In this document: positions 1 to 8,877 of the stretch, piece after piece
Layout of the letters: each line of letters opens with the position of its first letter
Position numbering within the stretch: position 1 is the first letter of the stretch
Assembly (NCBI GenBank): GCA_035063765.1
Contig: JAPSFT010000006.1
Span: 1-64,000, forward strand
DNA length: 64,000 nucleotides
Direction: 5' to 3'
DNA from: Deltaproteobacteria bacterium
Lineage (GTDB): Bacteria > Myxococcota_A > UBA9160 > PR03
Program-made: the position numbers and the translations under genes
Notes under the pieces: model-generated
The model's input: only the letters and a program-made list of their open reading frames with translations
The model's database searches: none
Told to the model about the DNA's origin: nothing

Positions 1-763
1 GCATCGCGGAGTGGAGCGCCAGCGTCTTGCGGGCCAGCACGGCGTCCGAGACGTCGGCGCGCGCCATCGCCTTGAGCGGCTTCACCGACTGGAGCGTGTC
101 GGTGAGGGAGGTGAGCAGGGCACGCGAGATCTTGGTCTGCCGCTTGCCCGCGCGGCGGGCCACCCGCACCAGCCGCTGGAGCCCGAAGGAGAGCACGAGC
201 GCGGCCACCAGGTAGACGAGGGTCGCCTTCCAGGCGACCAGCAGCGCCACCACGACGGCCACCAGGAACTGCAGGCCGGCGGCCACCAGCGTCGCCGCCT
301 TCAGATAGGCCTGCGAGGCGCGCGCCGCCTCGCCCGCCACGGAGTTGATGAACTTGCCGACCGGCTGGCCCACGAAGTACTGCCAGCGCGCCAGCAAGAG
401 CGCGCGCAGGAGCTCGAGGCGCAGGTCCGTCGCGACCTGGGCGACCGTGTAGCCGATGCCTCGCATCGCGACGAGCATCGCGCCGCTGCGCAGCAGGATG
501 AACGCGACCACGAGCAGCAGCAGCGCCGAGAGCGTCGGCTCGATGCCGACCCGCTCGAGCGTCTCGAGGGCGGTCTTGCCGATGCCGTCGGAGATCCCGC
601 CGAGCGCCGGGTCCGCGTGCCCCTCGCGCTGCGCCGCCAGGCTCAGGACGGGCAGCAGCGCGGTGAGGCTCATGCCCTCGAGCGCGCCGGCCGCGAACAG
701 CGCGACGAGGACGCCGATGCTCTGCCAGGGATAGGCGCGGGCGAACGTCGCGAGGAGACGCAT
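1..763 (-). CDS. ABC exporter, transmembrane part (partial, MsbA-like)
   Basis: The reading frame opens with ATG at 763 and runs off the window edge, giving about 254 residues. They form the transmembrane half of an ABC exporter: hydrophobic helices near residues 15-35, 80-100 and 160-195, separated by amphipathic coupling stretches such as VATDLRLELLRALLLARW. The nucleotide-binding domain would lie beyond base 1 and cannot be checked. The family exports lipids, lipid-linked glycans or peptides across the inner membrane. The asparagine synthase and glycosyltransferase genes starting 220 bases away on the other strand suggest a lipid A or lipid-linked glycan substrate (inference). A peptide or drug exporter remains possible. 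Confidence 0.75.
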   Translation of the reverse strand, partial: MRLLATFARAYPWQSIGVLVALFAAGALEGMSLTALLPVLSLAAQREGHADPALGGISDGIGKTALETLERVGIEPTLSALLLLVVAFILLRSGAMLVAMRGIGYTVAQVATDLRLELLRALLLARWQYFVGQPVGKFINSVAGEAARASQAYLKAATLVAAGLQFLVAVVVALLVAWKATLVYLVAALVLSFGLQRLVRVARRAGKRQTKISRALLTSLTDTLQSVKPLKAMARADVSDAVLARKTLALHSAM

Positions 764-985
764 GGGCGTGACGGTGGGTCCGGGCGGGGGTGGAGTGGGG
801 GGCGCGCAGGCGGGGCATGCGCAGCGTGCGCAGGCTAGCAGCCCGCGGGTCACGGGCAATCACCCGCGGGGTCGCAGCGCGGTACACCGCCGGCAGGCTG
901 TTACCTTGCGCCACGCTCGCCGCTCGGACCCTCGCACCCGCCGCCGCGCGGGGCCCCGGGGCGTGCGCGGACAGGGGGTACGCGG

Positions 986-2986
986 ATGTGTGGGATCGCC
1001 GGGCTCCTGTCGGCTCGCGCCGACACGCAGGCCGAGGTCCTCGAACGCAGCGTGCGCGCGATGGCGGACACGCTGGCCCATCGCGGCCCCGACGACGCAG
1101 GGACGTGGGTCGACGCCGAGGCGGGGGTCGCGCTCGGCCACCGGCGGCTCGCGATCCTCGACCTCTCGCCCGCGGGCTACCAGCCGATGGTGTCGGAGGA
1201 CGGCCGGCTCGTCCTCTCCTACAACGGCGAGGTCTACAACTTCCGGGAGCTGCGCACCGAGCTCGAGGGCGGCGGCCACAAGTTCCGCGGCAGCGGCGAC
1301 ACGGAGGTGCTGCTCGCGGCGATCGGCGCCTGGGGGCTCGAGACCGCCCTGCAGCGCGCGTGGGGGATGTTCGCCTTCGCGCTCTGGGACCGCGCGCGGC
1401 GCGTGCTCTGGCTCGCGCGCGACCGCGCCGGCAAGAAGCCGCTCTACTACGGGTCCGCAGGCGGGCGGCTCCTGTTCGGCTCCGAGCTGAAGGCGCTGGC
1501 GGCGCATCCCGATTTCGCGGCCGGCATCGACCGCGACGCGCTCGGCCTCTACCTCCGCTACGGCTGGGTGCCGGGGCCCCATTCCATCTACCGCGGCGTG
1601 CGCAAGCTGCCGGCCGGGAGCTTCGTCGCGCTGGCTCCGGGCCAGGCGGCCGACGCCGTGAGCCCGCGGCCCTACTGGTCGGCCCGCGAGGTCGCCGAGC
1701 GCGGCGCGCGCGAGCCCTTCGCCGGCTCGCTCGAGGAGGCCGTCGAGGCGCTCGACGCGCTGCTCGGGGACGCGGTCGGGCGCCGGATGATCTCCGACGT
1801 GAGCCTCGGCGCCCTGCTCTCGGGCGGGATCGACTCGAGCACGGTGGTCGCGCTGATGCAGGCGCGCAGCGCGCGTCCGGTGCGCACCTTCTCGATCGGC
1901 TTCCGCGAGGCCGGCTTCGACGAGGCGGGCCACGCGCGGGCGGTCGCGGCGCACCTCGGCACGCAGCACACGGAGCTCTATCTCGAGCCCGCCGACGCCC
2001 TCGCGCTGATCCCGAGGCTCCCGGAGCTCTACGACGAGCCGTTCGCGGATGCCTCGCAGATCCCGACCTTCGCCGTGGCGAAGCTGGCGCGCGAGAGCGT
2101 GACGGTGGCGCTCTCCGGTGACGGCGGCGACGAGCTCTTCGCCGGCTACAACGTCTACACCGAGAGCCTGCGCCGCTGGCGCGAGCTCGAGGAGACGCCG
2201 CTCGCCGCGCGCCGCGTGCGCGCACGTGCCCTGCGCGCGGCCGGCCGCCTCGGCTGGCGACTCCAGGCGCGCTCCGCGCAGCCGCGCCGCGAGGACGAGC
2301 GCCGCCCGCTCTTCGCGCGGCTCGAGAAGCGCGCGCGCCTCCTGGACGCCGCCGACGCCGTGGACGTCTTCGCGAGGAAGAAGGCCCAGGACGGCCGCGG
2401 GCTCGCGCTCGGGGCCCGCCCGCTGCGCTCGCTCTTCGAAGCACGGGCGGCGCGGGCCGACCTCGGCGAGCCGGTCCGCCAGATGCTCTATCTCGACTTC
2501 GTGGCCTACCTGGGGGACGACATCCTGGTGAAGGTCGATCGCGCCAGCATGGGAACCAGCCTCGAGGTGCGCTGCCCCCTGCTCGACCATCGCGTGGTCG
2601 AGCTCGCCTGGTCGCTGCCGCTCGAGATGCAGCTCGGCGACGGCGGCAAGCGCGTGCTGCGCCGGCTCCTGGCCCGCTACGTGCCGCCCGCCCTGATCGA
2701 CCGCCCCAAGGCCGGCTTCAGCGTGCCGGTCGAGCACTGGCTGCGCGGGCCGCTCCGGGAGTGGGGCGAGAGCCTGCTCGACGAAGGCCGGCTGCGGCGC
2801 GAGGGCTTCCTGGACCCGGCCGGCGTGCGCCGGATCTGGCGCCAGCACCAGCTCGGCTGGCTCTCGCGCGACCAGCTGCTGTGGAACGTGCTGATGTTCC
2901 AGGCCTGGCTGGACGCGCAGCGTGGCCCCGCCGGAGGGCGCACATCGAGCCAGGGAGGGGCATGGCCCACATCGCCCTGTTCATGA
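986..2986 (+). CDS. asnB: asparagine synthase (glutamine-hydrolysing), AsnB type
   Basis: 666 residues, the usual family length. The protein begins MCGIAGL, so Cys2 is the Ntn glutaminase nucleophile, which fixes the start at 986. The glutaminase half (about 2-215) has the RGPDD and YNGEVYN motifs. The synthetase half has the PP-loop LLSGGIDSS near residue 277, and SGDGGDELFAGYN. The family uses ATP and glutamine to amidate aspartate. In glycan clusters, paralogs amidate sugar-linked or peptide acids, so the true acceptor is uncertain here. The last 25 bases overlap the next glycosyltransferase gene, so the two are probably co-translated. The C-terminal tail after about residue 645 looks non-conserved. 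Confidence 0.93.
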   Translation: MCGIAGLLSARADTQAEVLERSVRAMADTLAHRGPDDAGTWVDAEAGVALGHRRLAILDLSPAGYQPMVSEDGRLVLSYNGEVYNFRELRTELEGGGHKFRGSGDTEVLLAAIGAWGLETALQRAWGMFAFALWDRARRVLWLARDRAGKKPLYYGSAGGRLLFGSELKALAAHPDFAAGIDRDALGLYLRYGWVPGPHSIYRGVRKLPAGSFVALAPGQAADAVSPRPYWSAREVAERGAREPFAGSLEEAVEALDALLGDAVGRRMISDVSLGALLSGGIDSSTVVALMQARSARPVRTFSIGFREAGFDEAGHARAVAAHLGTQHTELYLEPADALALIPRLPELYDEPFADASQIPTFAVAKLARESVTVALSGDGGDELFAGYNVYTESLRRWRELEETPLAARRVRARALRAAGRLGWRLQARSAQPRREDERRPLFARLEKRARLLDAADAVDVFARKKAQDGRGLALGARPLRSLFEARAARADLGEPVRQMLYLDFVAYLGDDILVKVDRASMGTSLEVRCPLLDHRVVELAWSLPLEMQLGDGGKRVLRRLLARYVPPALIDRPKAGFSVPVEHWLRGPLREWGESLLDEGRLRREGFLDPAGVRRIWRQHQLGWLSRDQLLWNVLMFQAWLDAQRGPAGGRTSSQGGAWPTSPCS

Positions 2987-4227
2987 ACAACCTGCCGACG
3001 GGCGGCGCCGAGCGCGTGATGCTCTCGCTCGCCCGGGCCTTCGCCGCGCGCGGCCATCGCGTGGACTTCGTGCTGGTCGTCCGCCACGGCGAGCTGGTCG
3101 CGCAGATCCCGAGCACAGCGAAGGTGGTCGAGCTCGGGGCGGTCCACCGCAACCGCGTGCTGCCGGGCCTGCTGCGCCTCGAGTCCGGCACCCGCCGCCT
3201 CGTGACCCGCGCGCTCTACCAGGCCAAGCCGCCCAAGGTGGTGCGCGGGCTCCCGCCGCTGGCCCGCTACCTGCGCCGGGCGCGCCCCGACGCGCTGCTC
3301 TCGACCCTGCCCGTCAACAACCTGGTGGCGCTGTGGGCGGCGTCGCTGGCGGGCGTGCCCACCCGGGTGGTCGTGCGCGAGGCCACCCACGAGTCCTCGG
3401 ATCTCCCCGGCGAGGAGGGGCCCTTCCTGCGCCTCTTCCCGCAGCTCGCCCACCGCTGGTATCCGCGTGCCGCAGCCGTCGTCACGGTGTCGAACGGAGT
3501 GGCGGACGACCTCGCGAGCTTCGTCGGCATCGAGCGCGAGCGCCTGACGACGATCTACAACCCGGTCGACCTCGCGCGCATCGCAGCGGAGAGCCAGCTC
3601 GCGCCCGACGAGCCGTGGCTCGCGCCGGGAGGCCCGCCGACGCTGGTGGCGGCCGGCCGGCTCGTCCCGCAGAAGGACTTCGTGACCCTCCTGCACGCGC
3701 TCGCGCGGGTCCGGCGCGAGCGGCCCGTGCGTCTCGTCGTGCTCGGGCGCGGCCCGCTGCGCGAGCGCCTGGCGGAGCTGGCGGGCCAGCTCGGCATCGC
3801 CGAGGCGCTGCGCATGCCGGGCGTCGTCGCCAACCCCTTCGCCTACCTGGCCCGCGCGGCCGCCTTCGTGCTGTCGTCGGCGTGGGAGGGCCTGCCGAAC
3901 GTGCTGCTCGAGGCGCTCGCCTGCGGCTGCCCGGTGGTGGCCACCGACTGCCCGAGCGGGCCGCGCGAGATCCTGGCGGACGGCCGCTACGGGCCACTCG
4001 TGCCGGTGGGAGACCCGGCGGCGCTGGCCGCGGCGATCCTGGCCACGCTCGACGCGCCGCCGGATCCCGCCCGACTGCGTGCACGCGCGGCCGACTTCGC
4101 GATCGAGCGCAGCGCCGGCCGCTACCTCGAGGTGCTGCTCGGGGGGCCGAGCCCGGATGCGGTCCCGGCGTGGGGCGCGGCGGCGGCACCCGCGGAAGCT
4201 CCGGCGAGCGCGGGGAGGACGGCATGA
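2962..4227 (+). CDS. glycosyltransferase family 4
   Basis: 421 residues starting at ATG 2962, with a strong ribosome site (agggagggg) just upstream. It has a GT-B fold. The N-terminal acceptor domain has the glycine-rich start NNLPTGGAERV. The C-terminal donor domain has AAGRLVPQKDF, and the EX7E-type motif in EGLPNVLLEALACGCPVVAT followed by DCPSGPREI. The enzyme transfers a sugar from a nucleotide sugar to a growing glycan on the cytoplasmic face. It overlaps asnB upstream and the methyltransferase downstream (ATGA at 4224-4227). A second GT4 at 9792-11024 shares NPFAW/NPFAY and the DCPSGP signature and is a paralog. Donor and acceptor cannot be read from the sequence. Confidence 0.9.
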   Translation: MAHIALFMNNLPTGGAERVMLSLARAFAARGHRVDFVLVVRHGELVAQIPSTAKVVELGAVHRNRVLPGLLRLESGTRRLVTRALYQAKPPKVVRGLPPLARYLRRARPDALLSTLPVNNLVALWAASLAGVPTRVVVREATHESSDLPGEEGPFLRLFPQLAHRWYPRAAAVVTVSNGVADDLASFVGIERERLTTIYNPVDLARIAAESQLAPDEPWLAPGGPPTLVAAGRLVPQKDFVTLLHALARVRRERPVRLVVLGRGPLRERLAELAGQLGIAEALRMPGVVANPFAYLARAAAFVLSSAWEGLPNVLLEALACGCPVVATDCPSGPREILADGRYGPLVPVGDPAALAAAILATLDAPPDPARLRARAADFAIERSAGRYLEVLLGGPSPDAVPAWGAAAAPAEAPASAGRTA

Positions 4228-4964
4228 GCGATCCGCCGCCGCATCGCTGGACCCCGGAACGGTCGCGCGCGTTCTGGGACTGGGAATCCCGGCATCCCGA
4301 GCGCTTCTTCGCGACCACCTGCGCGCCCGAGCTGGTCCGCCGGGTACGCCGCCACCTCGCCGGGCGCGAGGCGATCCTCGACTACGGCAGTGGGGCCGGG
4401 GCACTCGTCGGCGTGCTCCTCGGCCGCGGCCATCGGGTGGCCGGCGCCGACTCCGCACGCGCCGCGGTGGAGGCGCTGCGCCGCCGGTTCGCGGGCCATC
4501 CGGGCTTCCTCGGCGCCTTCCATACCGACGAGCTGCTCACCTCGGGAGCCCCGCGCTTCGACCTGGTCTTCGCGACCGAGGTGGTCGAGCACCTCTACGA
4601 CGAGTGGCTCGACGGCCTGCTCGAGAACCTGCGCCGGATCGTGCGTCCCGGCGGGCGGATCGTCTTCACCACGCCCAACGAGGAGGACCTCGACGAGGAG
4701 ATGCTCGCCTGCCCGTGCTGCGGGACGCCCTTCCACCGCTGGCAGCACGTGCGGAGCTGGTCGTGCGAGAGCCTGAGCGCGCACCTCGAGGCTCGCGGCT
4801 TCCGGATCGTCGAGGCCTTCACCGCCGACTTCTCCCTCACCCTCTCCCGGCCGGGGAAGCGCTTCGACCACGCCCGCAAGCGCTTCAAGTACTGGCGCAA
4901 GCCCCACAAGAAGCGGCCCCAGCTCGCGGTCGTCTGCAGCGTGGAGCCGGCCGCGGGCACCTGA
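4224..4964 (+). CDS. class I SAM-dependent methyltransferase
   Basis: 246 residues. Its start overlaps the stop of the GT4 gene by four bases. Motif I is ILDYGSGAGALVGVLL near residue 52, followed by an acidic ribose-binding region at AGADS. FATEVVEHLYDE and RPGGRIVFTTPNEED fit the UbiE/Coq3-like Methyltransf_11/23 group. CPCCGTPFHRWQHVRSW is a pair of cysteines plus a histidine between motif III and the C-terminus, typical of sugar or glycan methyltransferases near glycosyltransferases. It probably methylates a sugar or lipid-linked glycan made by this cluster (inference). A functional parallel at 11136-11867 also follows a GT4 gene. Confidence 0.85.
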   Translation: MSDPPPHRWTPERSRAFWDWESRHPERFFATTCAPELVRRVRRHLAGREAILDYGSGAGALVGVLLGRGHRVAGADSARAAVEALRRRFAGHPGFLGAFHTDELLTSGAPRFDLVFATEVVEHLYDEWLDGLLENLRRIVRPGGRIVFTTPNEEDLDEEMLACPCCGTPFHRWQHVRSWSCESLSAHLEARGFRIVEAFTADFSLTLSRPGKRFDHARKRFKYWRKPHKKRPQLAVVCSVEPAAGT

Positions 4965-4969
4965 GCCGC

Positions 4970-5752
4970 TCAGCGCACGACCCCGATCGCCGAGAGCTCC
5001 ACCTTGGTGAGCAGCACCACCCGCTGGTGTCGCGCCATCCACTCGTCGACCGCGCTGCGATTGCCGGCCCATTTGAAGTAGTCGTCCACGACGAGAACCC
5101 CGCCCGGCGACAGGCGTGGCATCAGGTGCTCCATCTCGTGGCGGGTCGACTCGTACCAGTCCGTGTCGAGCCGCAGGGCGGCGATCCGTTCCGGAGCGGC
5201 ACGGGGGATCGTCTCCTCCACCCTGCCGGGAACCAGGACGAAGCGCTCCGCGGGGGTGTCGACCTGCGCGAGGTTGGCGCGCACGTCGGCCTCGCTGGCA
5301 TCGCACCAGGCGCTCGAATCGTTGCCGGTGCGCCGCGCCGCGAAGATCGACGCGGGATCCTCCTTGCCGAGCAGGTCGACGTCCTGGTCCCCCGGTCGCG
5401 TCATGCCCGTGAACGTGTCGTAGAGCCAGATGCGGCGGCCCTCGGCACCGAGCTGGCGTAGGGTCAGGGCGGCGGCCATCACGGCCCCCCCGCGCCAGAC
5501 CCCGCACTCCACGAGGTCTCCCGGGATTCCGGCGCGTGCGACGTATCGCACCGCCTCGATCCAGGCAAAGAGCGCGCCCGGACCGAGCATCGTGTAGGGG
5601 CGCACGCGCTCGATCGTGTCACGCGCCTCGGGGTCGAGCTCGCGCAGCTCGCGCGCGCGCTTGCCCTCCCGCCGCCGCGCGCGGCGCCGCTCCCGGAACC
5701 GCCGGGCGCCCTGCGCCAGGCGCCGGAGACGATTCCCGTCCCCGCCGCTCAT
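4970..5752 (-). CDS. TylF/MycF-type O-methyltransferase
   Basis: 260 residues from ATG 5752. The start overlaps the stop of the upstream gene (ATGA at 5749-5752), so the two are translationally coupled. Signature blocks are LVECGVWRGG (SAM binding), IWLYDTFTGMTRPGDQD, LRLDTDWYEST and GGVLVVDDYFKW. These match macrocin O-methyltransferases (TylF family), which use SAM and a divalent metal to methylate sugar hydroxyls. The N-terminal 40 residues are arginine-rich and not part of the family domain. With the neighbouring GT-A-like gene it forms a two-gene minus-strand operon inside the glycan locus, so a sugar of the surface glycan is the likely substrate. Confidence 0.87.
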   Translation of the reverse strand: MSGGDGNRLRRLAQGARRFRERRRARRREGKRARELRELDPEARDTIERVRPYTMLGPGALFAWIEAVRYVARAGIPGDLVECGVWRGGAVMAAALTLRQLGAEGRRIWLYDTFTGMTRPGDQDVDLLGKEDPASIFAARRTGNDSSAWCDASEADVRANLAQVDTPAERFVLVPGRVEETIPRAAPERIAALRLDTDWYESTRHEMEHLMPRLSPGGVLVVDDYFKWAGNRSAVDEWMARHQRVVLLTKVELSAIGVVR

Positions 5753-6663
5753 GCCGCGAGGGGCGGGGTGCGCTCGAGCACCTCGAGGGCGTCGTGGCGC
5801 AGGTGGTCGAGGCGCATCTCCTCGCGCAGGAGCGCCTCGTTGACGGTGCCCTGCTCGACGCACTCGCGCAGCAGGCCGAAGAAGAAGCGCTCCTGCGCCG
5901 GGTCCGGGTGCGGGAGGTAGCGCTCGGGCGCGCGCTTCCGGGTCAGCGGGCGCAGCCAGGTGGCGGGGTTCAGCGCCTTCACCTTCTTGGTGGCCGGCGT
6001 GAAGTCGACCGGGAGCCCGGTCTTCCAGGGCTGGGTCTGGCGCTTGGTGTTGTGGATCAGCTTCGTACGCGGCGTCAGCCGGTCGAAGTCGTTCCACTCG
6101 TCCTCGAAGCGGCCGATCGTCCCGGACGGCTCGTCGCGAAGCAGGATCCAGTCCATGTAGTCGCGCTCGAAGGCGAAGAGCTCGGCGAACTGCTCCTCGC
6201 AGCGCCAGTGGTGGAGCTTCGCGCAGTCGAGGAGCATGACGCTGCTGGCCATGCCGCCCGCGAGGCCCTTGCTGCCGCTGCGCAGGCGACAGCACACGGC
6301 CTTGCCCTGCATGTCGCGCGCGAGCAGCTCCCACACGTCGCCGACCGCGAAGACGTCCGGGTCGATCACGAGCGCGCGCCCCCGGTAGCCCATCACCTCG
6401 GGCGGCCGGAAGCGCAGCGGCGTGAAGGACTGGAGGTTCTCGTAACGCCACGGAACGCGCTCGCCCTCGCGCAGGTAGAGCTGGCCTTCGCGGGCGCGCA
6501 GGAAGGGGTGGTCCCCGGTCGTCAGGAACTCGACCTCGAAGCGCTCGGCGTGGGCGCTGTTGCGCCGCAGCGAGTGGCGCGAGACCAGCGCGCCCAGCCA
6601 CTGGCGCTCGTTGGTGTGGACGAAGACGCGCGGCTTCGGCTCGGGCTCGCTCGCCTCGCTCAT
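5749..6663 (-). CDS. GT-A-like glycosyltransferase, paralog of 8874-9773
   Basis: 304 residues. The start (ATG 6663) is preceded by a ribosome site of the form GGAGGCGACC. ALVIDPDVFAVGDV contains a DxD-type metal-binding site (DPD near residue 97), and MLLDCAKLHHW resembles the acceptor-side motif of GT8-like enzymes. Further conserved blocks are FEDEWNDFDRLTP and QPWKTGLPVDF. The protein at 8874-9773 is over half identical by eye across its whole length, including LLRECVEQG/LLRECLERG and the C-terminal HDALEVLERTPPL. No trans-membrane segment is seen, so it is probably cytoplasmic. The family assignment rests on the DxD layout; the sugar is unknown. Confidence 0.6.
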   Translation of the reverse strand: MSEASEPEPKPRVFVHTNERQWLGALVSRHSLRRNSAHAERFEVEFLTTGDHPFLRAREGQLYLREGERVPWRYENLQSFTPLRFRPPEVMGYRGRALVIDPDVFAVGDVWELLARDMQGKAVCCRLRSGSKGLAGGMASSVMLLDCAKLHHWRCEEQFAELFAFERDYMDWILLRDEPSGTIGRFEDEWNDFDRLTPRTKLIHNTKRQTQPWKTGLPVDFTPATKKVKALNPATWLRPLTRKRAPERYLPHPDPAQERFFFGLLRECVEQGTVNEALLREEMRLDHLRHDALEVLERTPPLAA

Positions 6664-6809
6664 GGTCGCCTCCCCTCGCCTCCCGGGGTCGTTTCGCTGG
6701 CAGCGGGAGCCGCCGGTGGCGGAAGGTAACGACCGCCCTTCCGGGCGGAAACCGTGCGCCCCGCGGGCCGCGCTGGTGTCGCCGGGCGCCGTGTGCTTCC
6801 GTCCGCACG

Positions 6810-7841
6810 ATGTCCGCCGGCCCGCGCACCTGGCTGCTGCTCGGCGAGAAGCCCGGCGACAACGCGCAGGCCCGCGTGCTCGCCGACGCGCTCGGCTGGC
6901 CCTACGAGACGCGCACGCTGCGCATGCAGCCCGAGTGGGTGCTCGGCAAGCCGCGCGTGCGGCCCTCGCTCGCGCACCTCGACCTCGCGCGCTCGGATCG
7001 CCTCGAGCCGCCCTGGCCCGCGCTGCTGATCACGGTCGGGCGGCGGCTGTCGTCGGCGGCGCTCTGGGTGGAGCGCCAGTCGCGCGGGGCGACGAAGCTG
7101 GTCCTGATCGGCAAGCCGCGCCGCCGGCTCGGGCGCTTCGCGCTCGTCGTCGCGGGCGCGCAGTACCGGATCGGAGCGCGGCGCAACGTCGTGCGGATCG
7201 GGCTCCCGCTGCTCCGGATCGACCCGGACACGGTGGCTGCAGCGGCCAGCGCGTGGCGCGGCCGGCTCGCGCCGGCGCCGCGGCCGCTGCTCGCGCTCCT
7301 CGTCGGCGGACCCACCAAGGCGCTGCGCCTCGACGCCGCGGTGGCGCGCGCGATCGCCGTACGCGCAGCAGCCGACAGCGCGCGCGCGGGGGGATCCCTC
7401 CACGTCTGCACGAGCCGGCGCACGCCGCCCGCCGTCGTCGAGGCGCTCGCCGAAGCCCTGCCCGGCGGCACGCCGCTCTACCGCTGGCGGCCCGACGACC
7501 CCGACAACCCCTACCTGGCGCTCCTCGGCCTGGCCGATCGCTTTGCGGTGACGGCGGACAGCGTGACGATGATGGTCGAGGTCGCCCGCCTCGGCCGGCC
7601 GCTCGCGATCGCGCGCCTGCCCGCACGCCGCTCGCGCCTGCGCGCGCTCACCCGCTCGCGCGACCTCGATGCCGTGGCACGCCTCCTGCTCGCGCGCGGG
7701 CTCGCGCTCGAGCTCGGACAGGCTTGGCATCCACCCGCCCGCGCGCTCGACGACGACGTGTCGGTGGTGGCCGCACGCGTGCGCGAGCTCTTCCCGCCCC
7801 CCGCGGGAGCCGTACCCGAGGCGACCCCGCCGGCGAAGTGA
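6810..7841 (+). CDS. ELM1-like (DUF1022) putative GT-B protein, copy 1
   Basis: 343 residues from ATG 6810. It begins TWLLLGEKPGDNAQARVLAD, the N-terminal hallmark of the group named after plant mitochondrial fission factor ELM1. Later it has LITVGRRLSSAALWVERQ, LLVGGPTKALRLD, LYRWRPDDPDNPYLALLGLAD and VTADSVTMMVEVARLGRPLAI. In bacteria these proteins sit in lipopolysaccharide and glycan loci, and their fold resembles GT-B glycosyltransferases; no reaction has been established from sequence alone. It is divergent from the GT-A-like gene (147-base intergenic region) and followed by a sulfotransferase. A longer paralog lies at 11884-13083. Confidence 0.72.
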   Translation: MSAGPRTWLLLGEKPGDNAQARVLADALGWPYETRTLRMQPEWVLGKPRVRPSLAHLDLARSDRLEPPWPALLITVGRRLSSAALWVERQSRGATKLVLIGKPRRRLGRFALVVAGAQYRIGARRNVVRIGLPLLRIDPDTVAAAASAWRGRLAPAPRPLLALLVGGPTKALRLDAAVARAIAVRAAADSARAGGSLHVCTSRRTPPAVVEALAEALPGGTPLYRWRPDDPDNPYLALLGLADRFAVTADSVTMMVEVARLGRPLAIARLPARRSRLRALTRSRDLDAVARLLLARGLALELGQAWHPPARALDDDVSVVAARVRELFPPPAGAVPEATPPAK

Positions 7842-7926
7842 TACGTTGCGAGCCTGCCCGTCGCCGGCCACGTCCCTCCGCGACCGGGCCCGTCCCCCCG
7901 CAGACCGTCCGACCGTACAGGAAGCG

Positions 7927-8877
7927 ATGCCCATGTTCGCGATCGTCCGGAGCGTCCTCCGCAACGCAGGGATGAAGGCCCAGCGCTTCGCCGTTCTCGC
8001 GCTGGCGTCACCTCTCCCGGCCGAGCGCCGCCGGAGCCTCGAGCGCCGGCTGCGCGGCCGCGAGCAGGTGCGCAAGCTCGAGGCCGCCGACGTCGTCATC
8101 GTGTCGTACGGCAAGGCCGGCCGCACCTGGCTACGGGTCCTGCTCTCGCGCCTCTACCAGCTCCTCTACGGCCTGCCGGAGGTGCTGCTCGGCTTCGACA
8201 ACCTCCATGCCCGCGACCGCCGGGTCCCGAAGGTCTTCTTCACGCACGACAACTACGTGCAGGACTACACCGGCCACCGCGACAAGCGCGCGTTCCGCGG
8301 CAAGAAGGTGATCCTGCTGGTGCGCAACCCGCAGGACGTGGCCGTCTCCCAGTACTTCCAGTGGAAGTTCCGCATGCGCCGCGCGAAGAAGGCGCTCAAC
8401 GACTACCCGGAGCACGGCCAGGACCTCTCGACCTACGACTTCGTGATGCGCCCCGCCTCGGGGATCGCGAAGATCATCGACTGGATGAACGGCTGGGCCG
8501 CCGAGGTGGGGCAGGTCCCCTCGCTGCTGCTCGTCCGCTACGAGGACCTGCGCGCCGACACCGTGGGCGAGCTGCGCCGGATCGCCACGTTCATGGGTGC
8601 GCCCGCCGACGAGGCGGCGCTCCAGGGGGCGGTCGAGTACGCCTCGATCGAGAACATGCGCAAGCTCGAGACGCAGCGGAAGTTCTGGCTCTCGGGCGGC
8701 CGCATGACCCCGCGCGACCGCGACGACCCGAACTCCTACAAGGTCCGCCGCGCCAAGGTCGGGGGCTACCGCGACTACTTCGACGACGAGCAGGTGGCCC
8801 GCATCGACGAGCAGGTGCGGGAGAAGCTCTCGCCGGTCTTCGGCTACGGCGCGGGGCGGGAGGGCGCCGGCGCTTGA
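7927..8877 (+). CDS. sulfotransferase
   Basis: 316 residues. ATG 7927 is preceded closely by AGGAAG; ATG 7933 is an alternative. The 5'-phosphosulfate-binding loop of PAPS-dependent sulfotransferases is visible as IVSYGKAGRTWLR near residue 60. The 3'-phosphate site is seen as LLVRNPQDVAVSQYFQW near residue 135, and LLVRYEDLR and a C-terminal YKVRRAKVGGYRDYF also match. The enzyme moves sulfate from PAPS to a hydroxyl of a sugar or lipid. Here it implies a sulfated surface glycan (inference). Its stop overlaps the TTG start of the next gene. Confidence 0.87.
   Translation: MPMFAIVRSVLRNAGMKAQRFAVLALASPLPAERRRSLERRLRGREQVRKLEAADVVIVSYGKAGRTWLRVLLSRLYQLLYGLPEVLLGFDNLHARDRRVPKVFFTHDNYVQDYTGHRDKRAFRGKKVILLVRNPQDVAVSQYFQWKFRMRRAKKALNDYPEHGQDLSTYDFVMRPASGIAKIIDWMNGWAAEVGQVPSLLLVRYEDLRADTVGELRRIATFMGAPADEAALQGAVEYASIENMRKLETQRKFWLSGGRMTPRDRDDPNSYKVRRAKVGGYRDYFDDEQVARIDEQVREKLSPVFGYGAGREGAGA

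Noticed and set aside
6732-6747. Palindrome CCGCCCTTCCGGGCGG in a divergent promoter region
   Set aside because: A short GC-rich hairpin expected by chance in such DNA; no matching copy near other genes of the locus.
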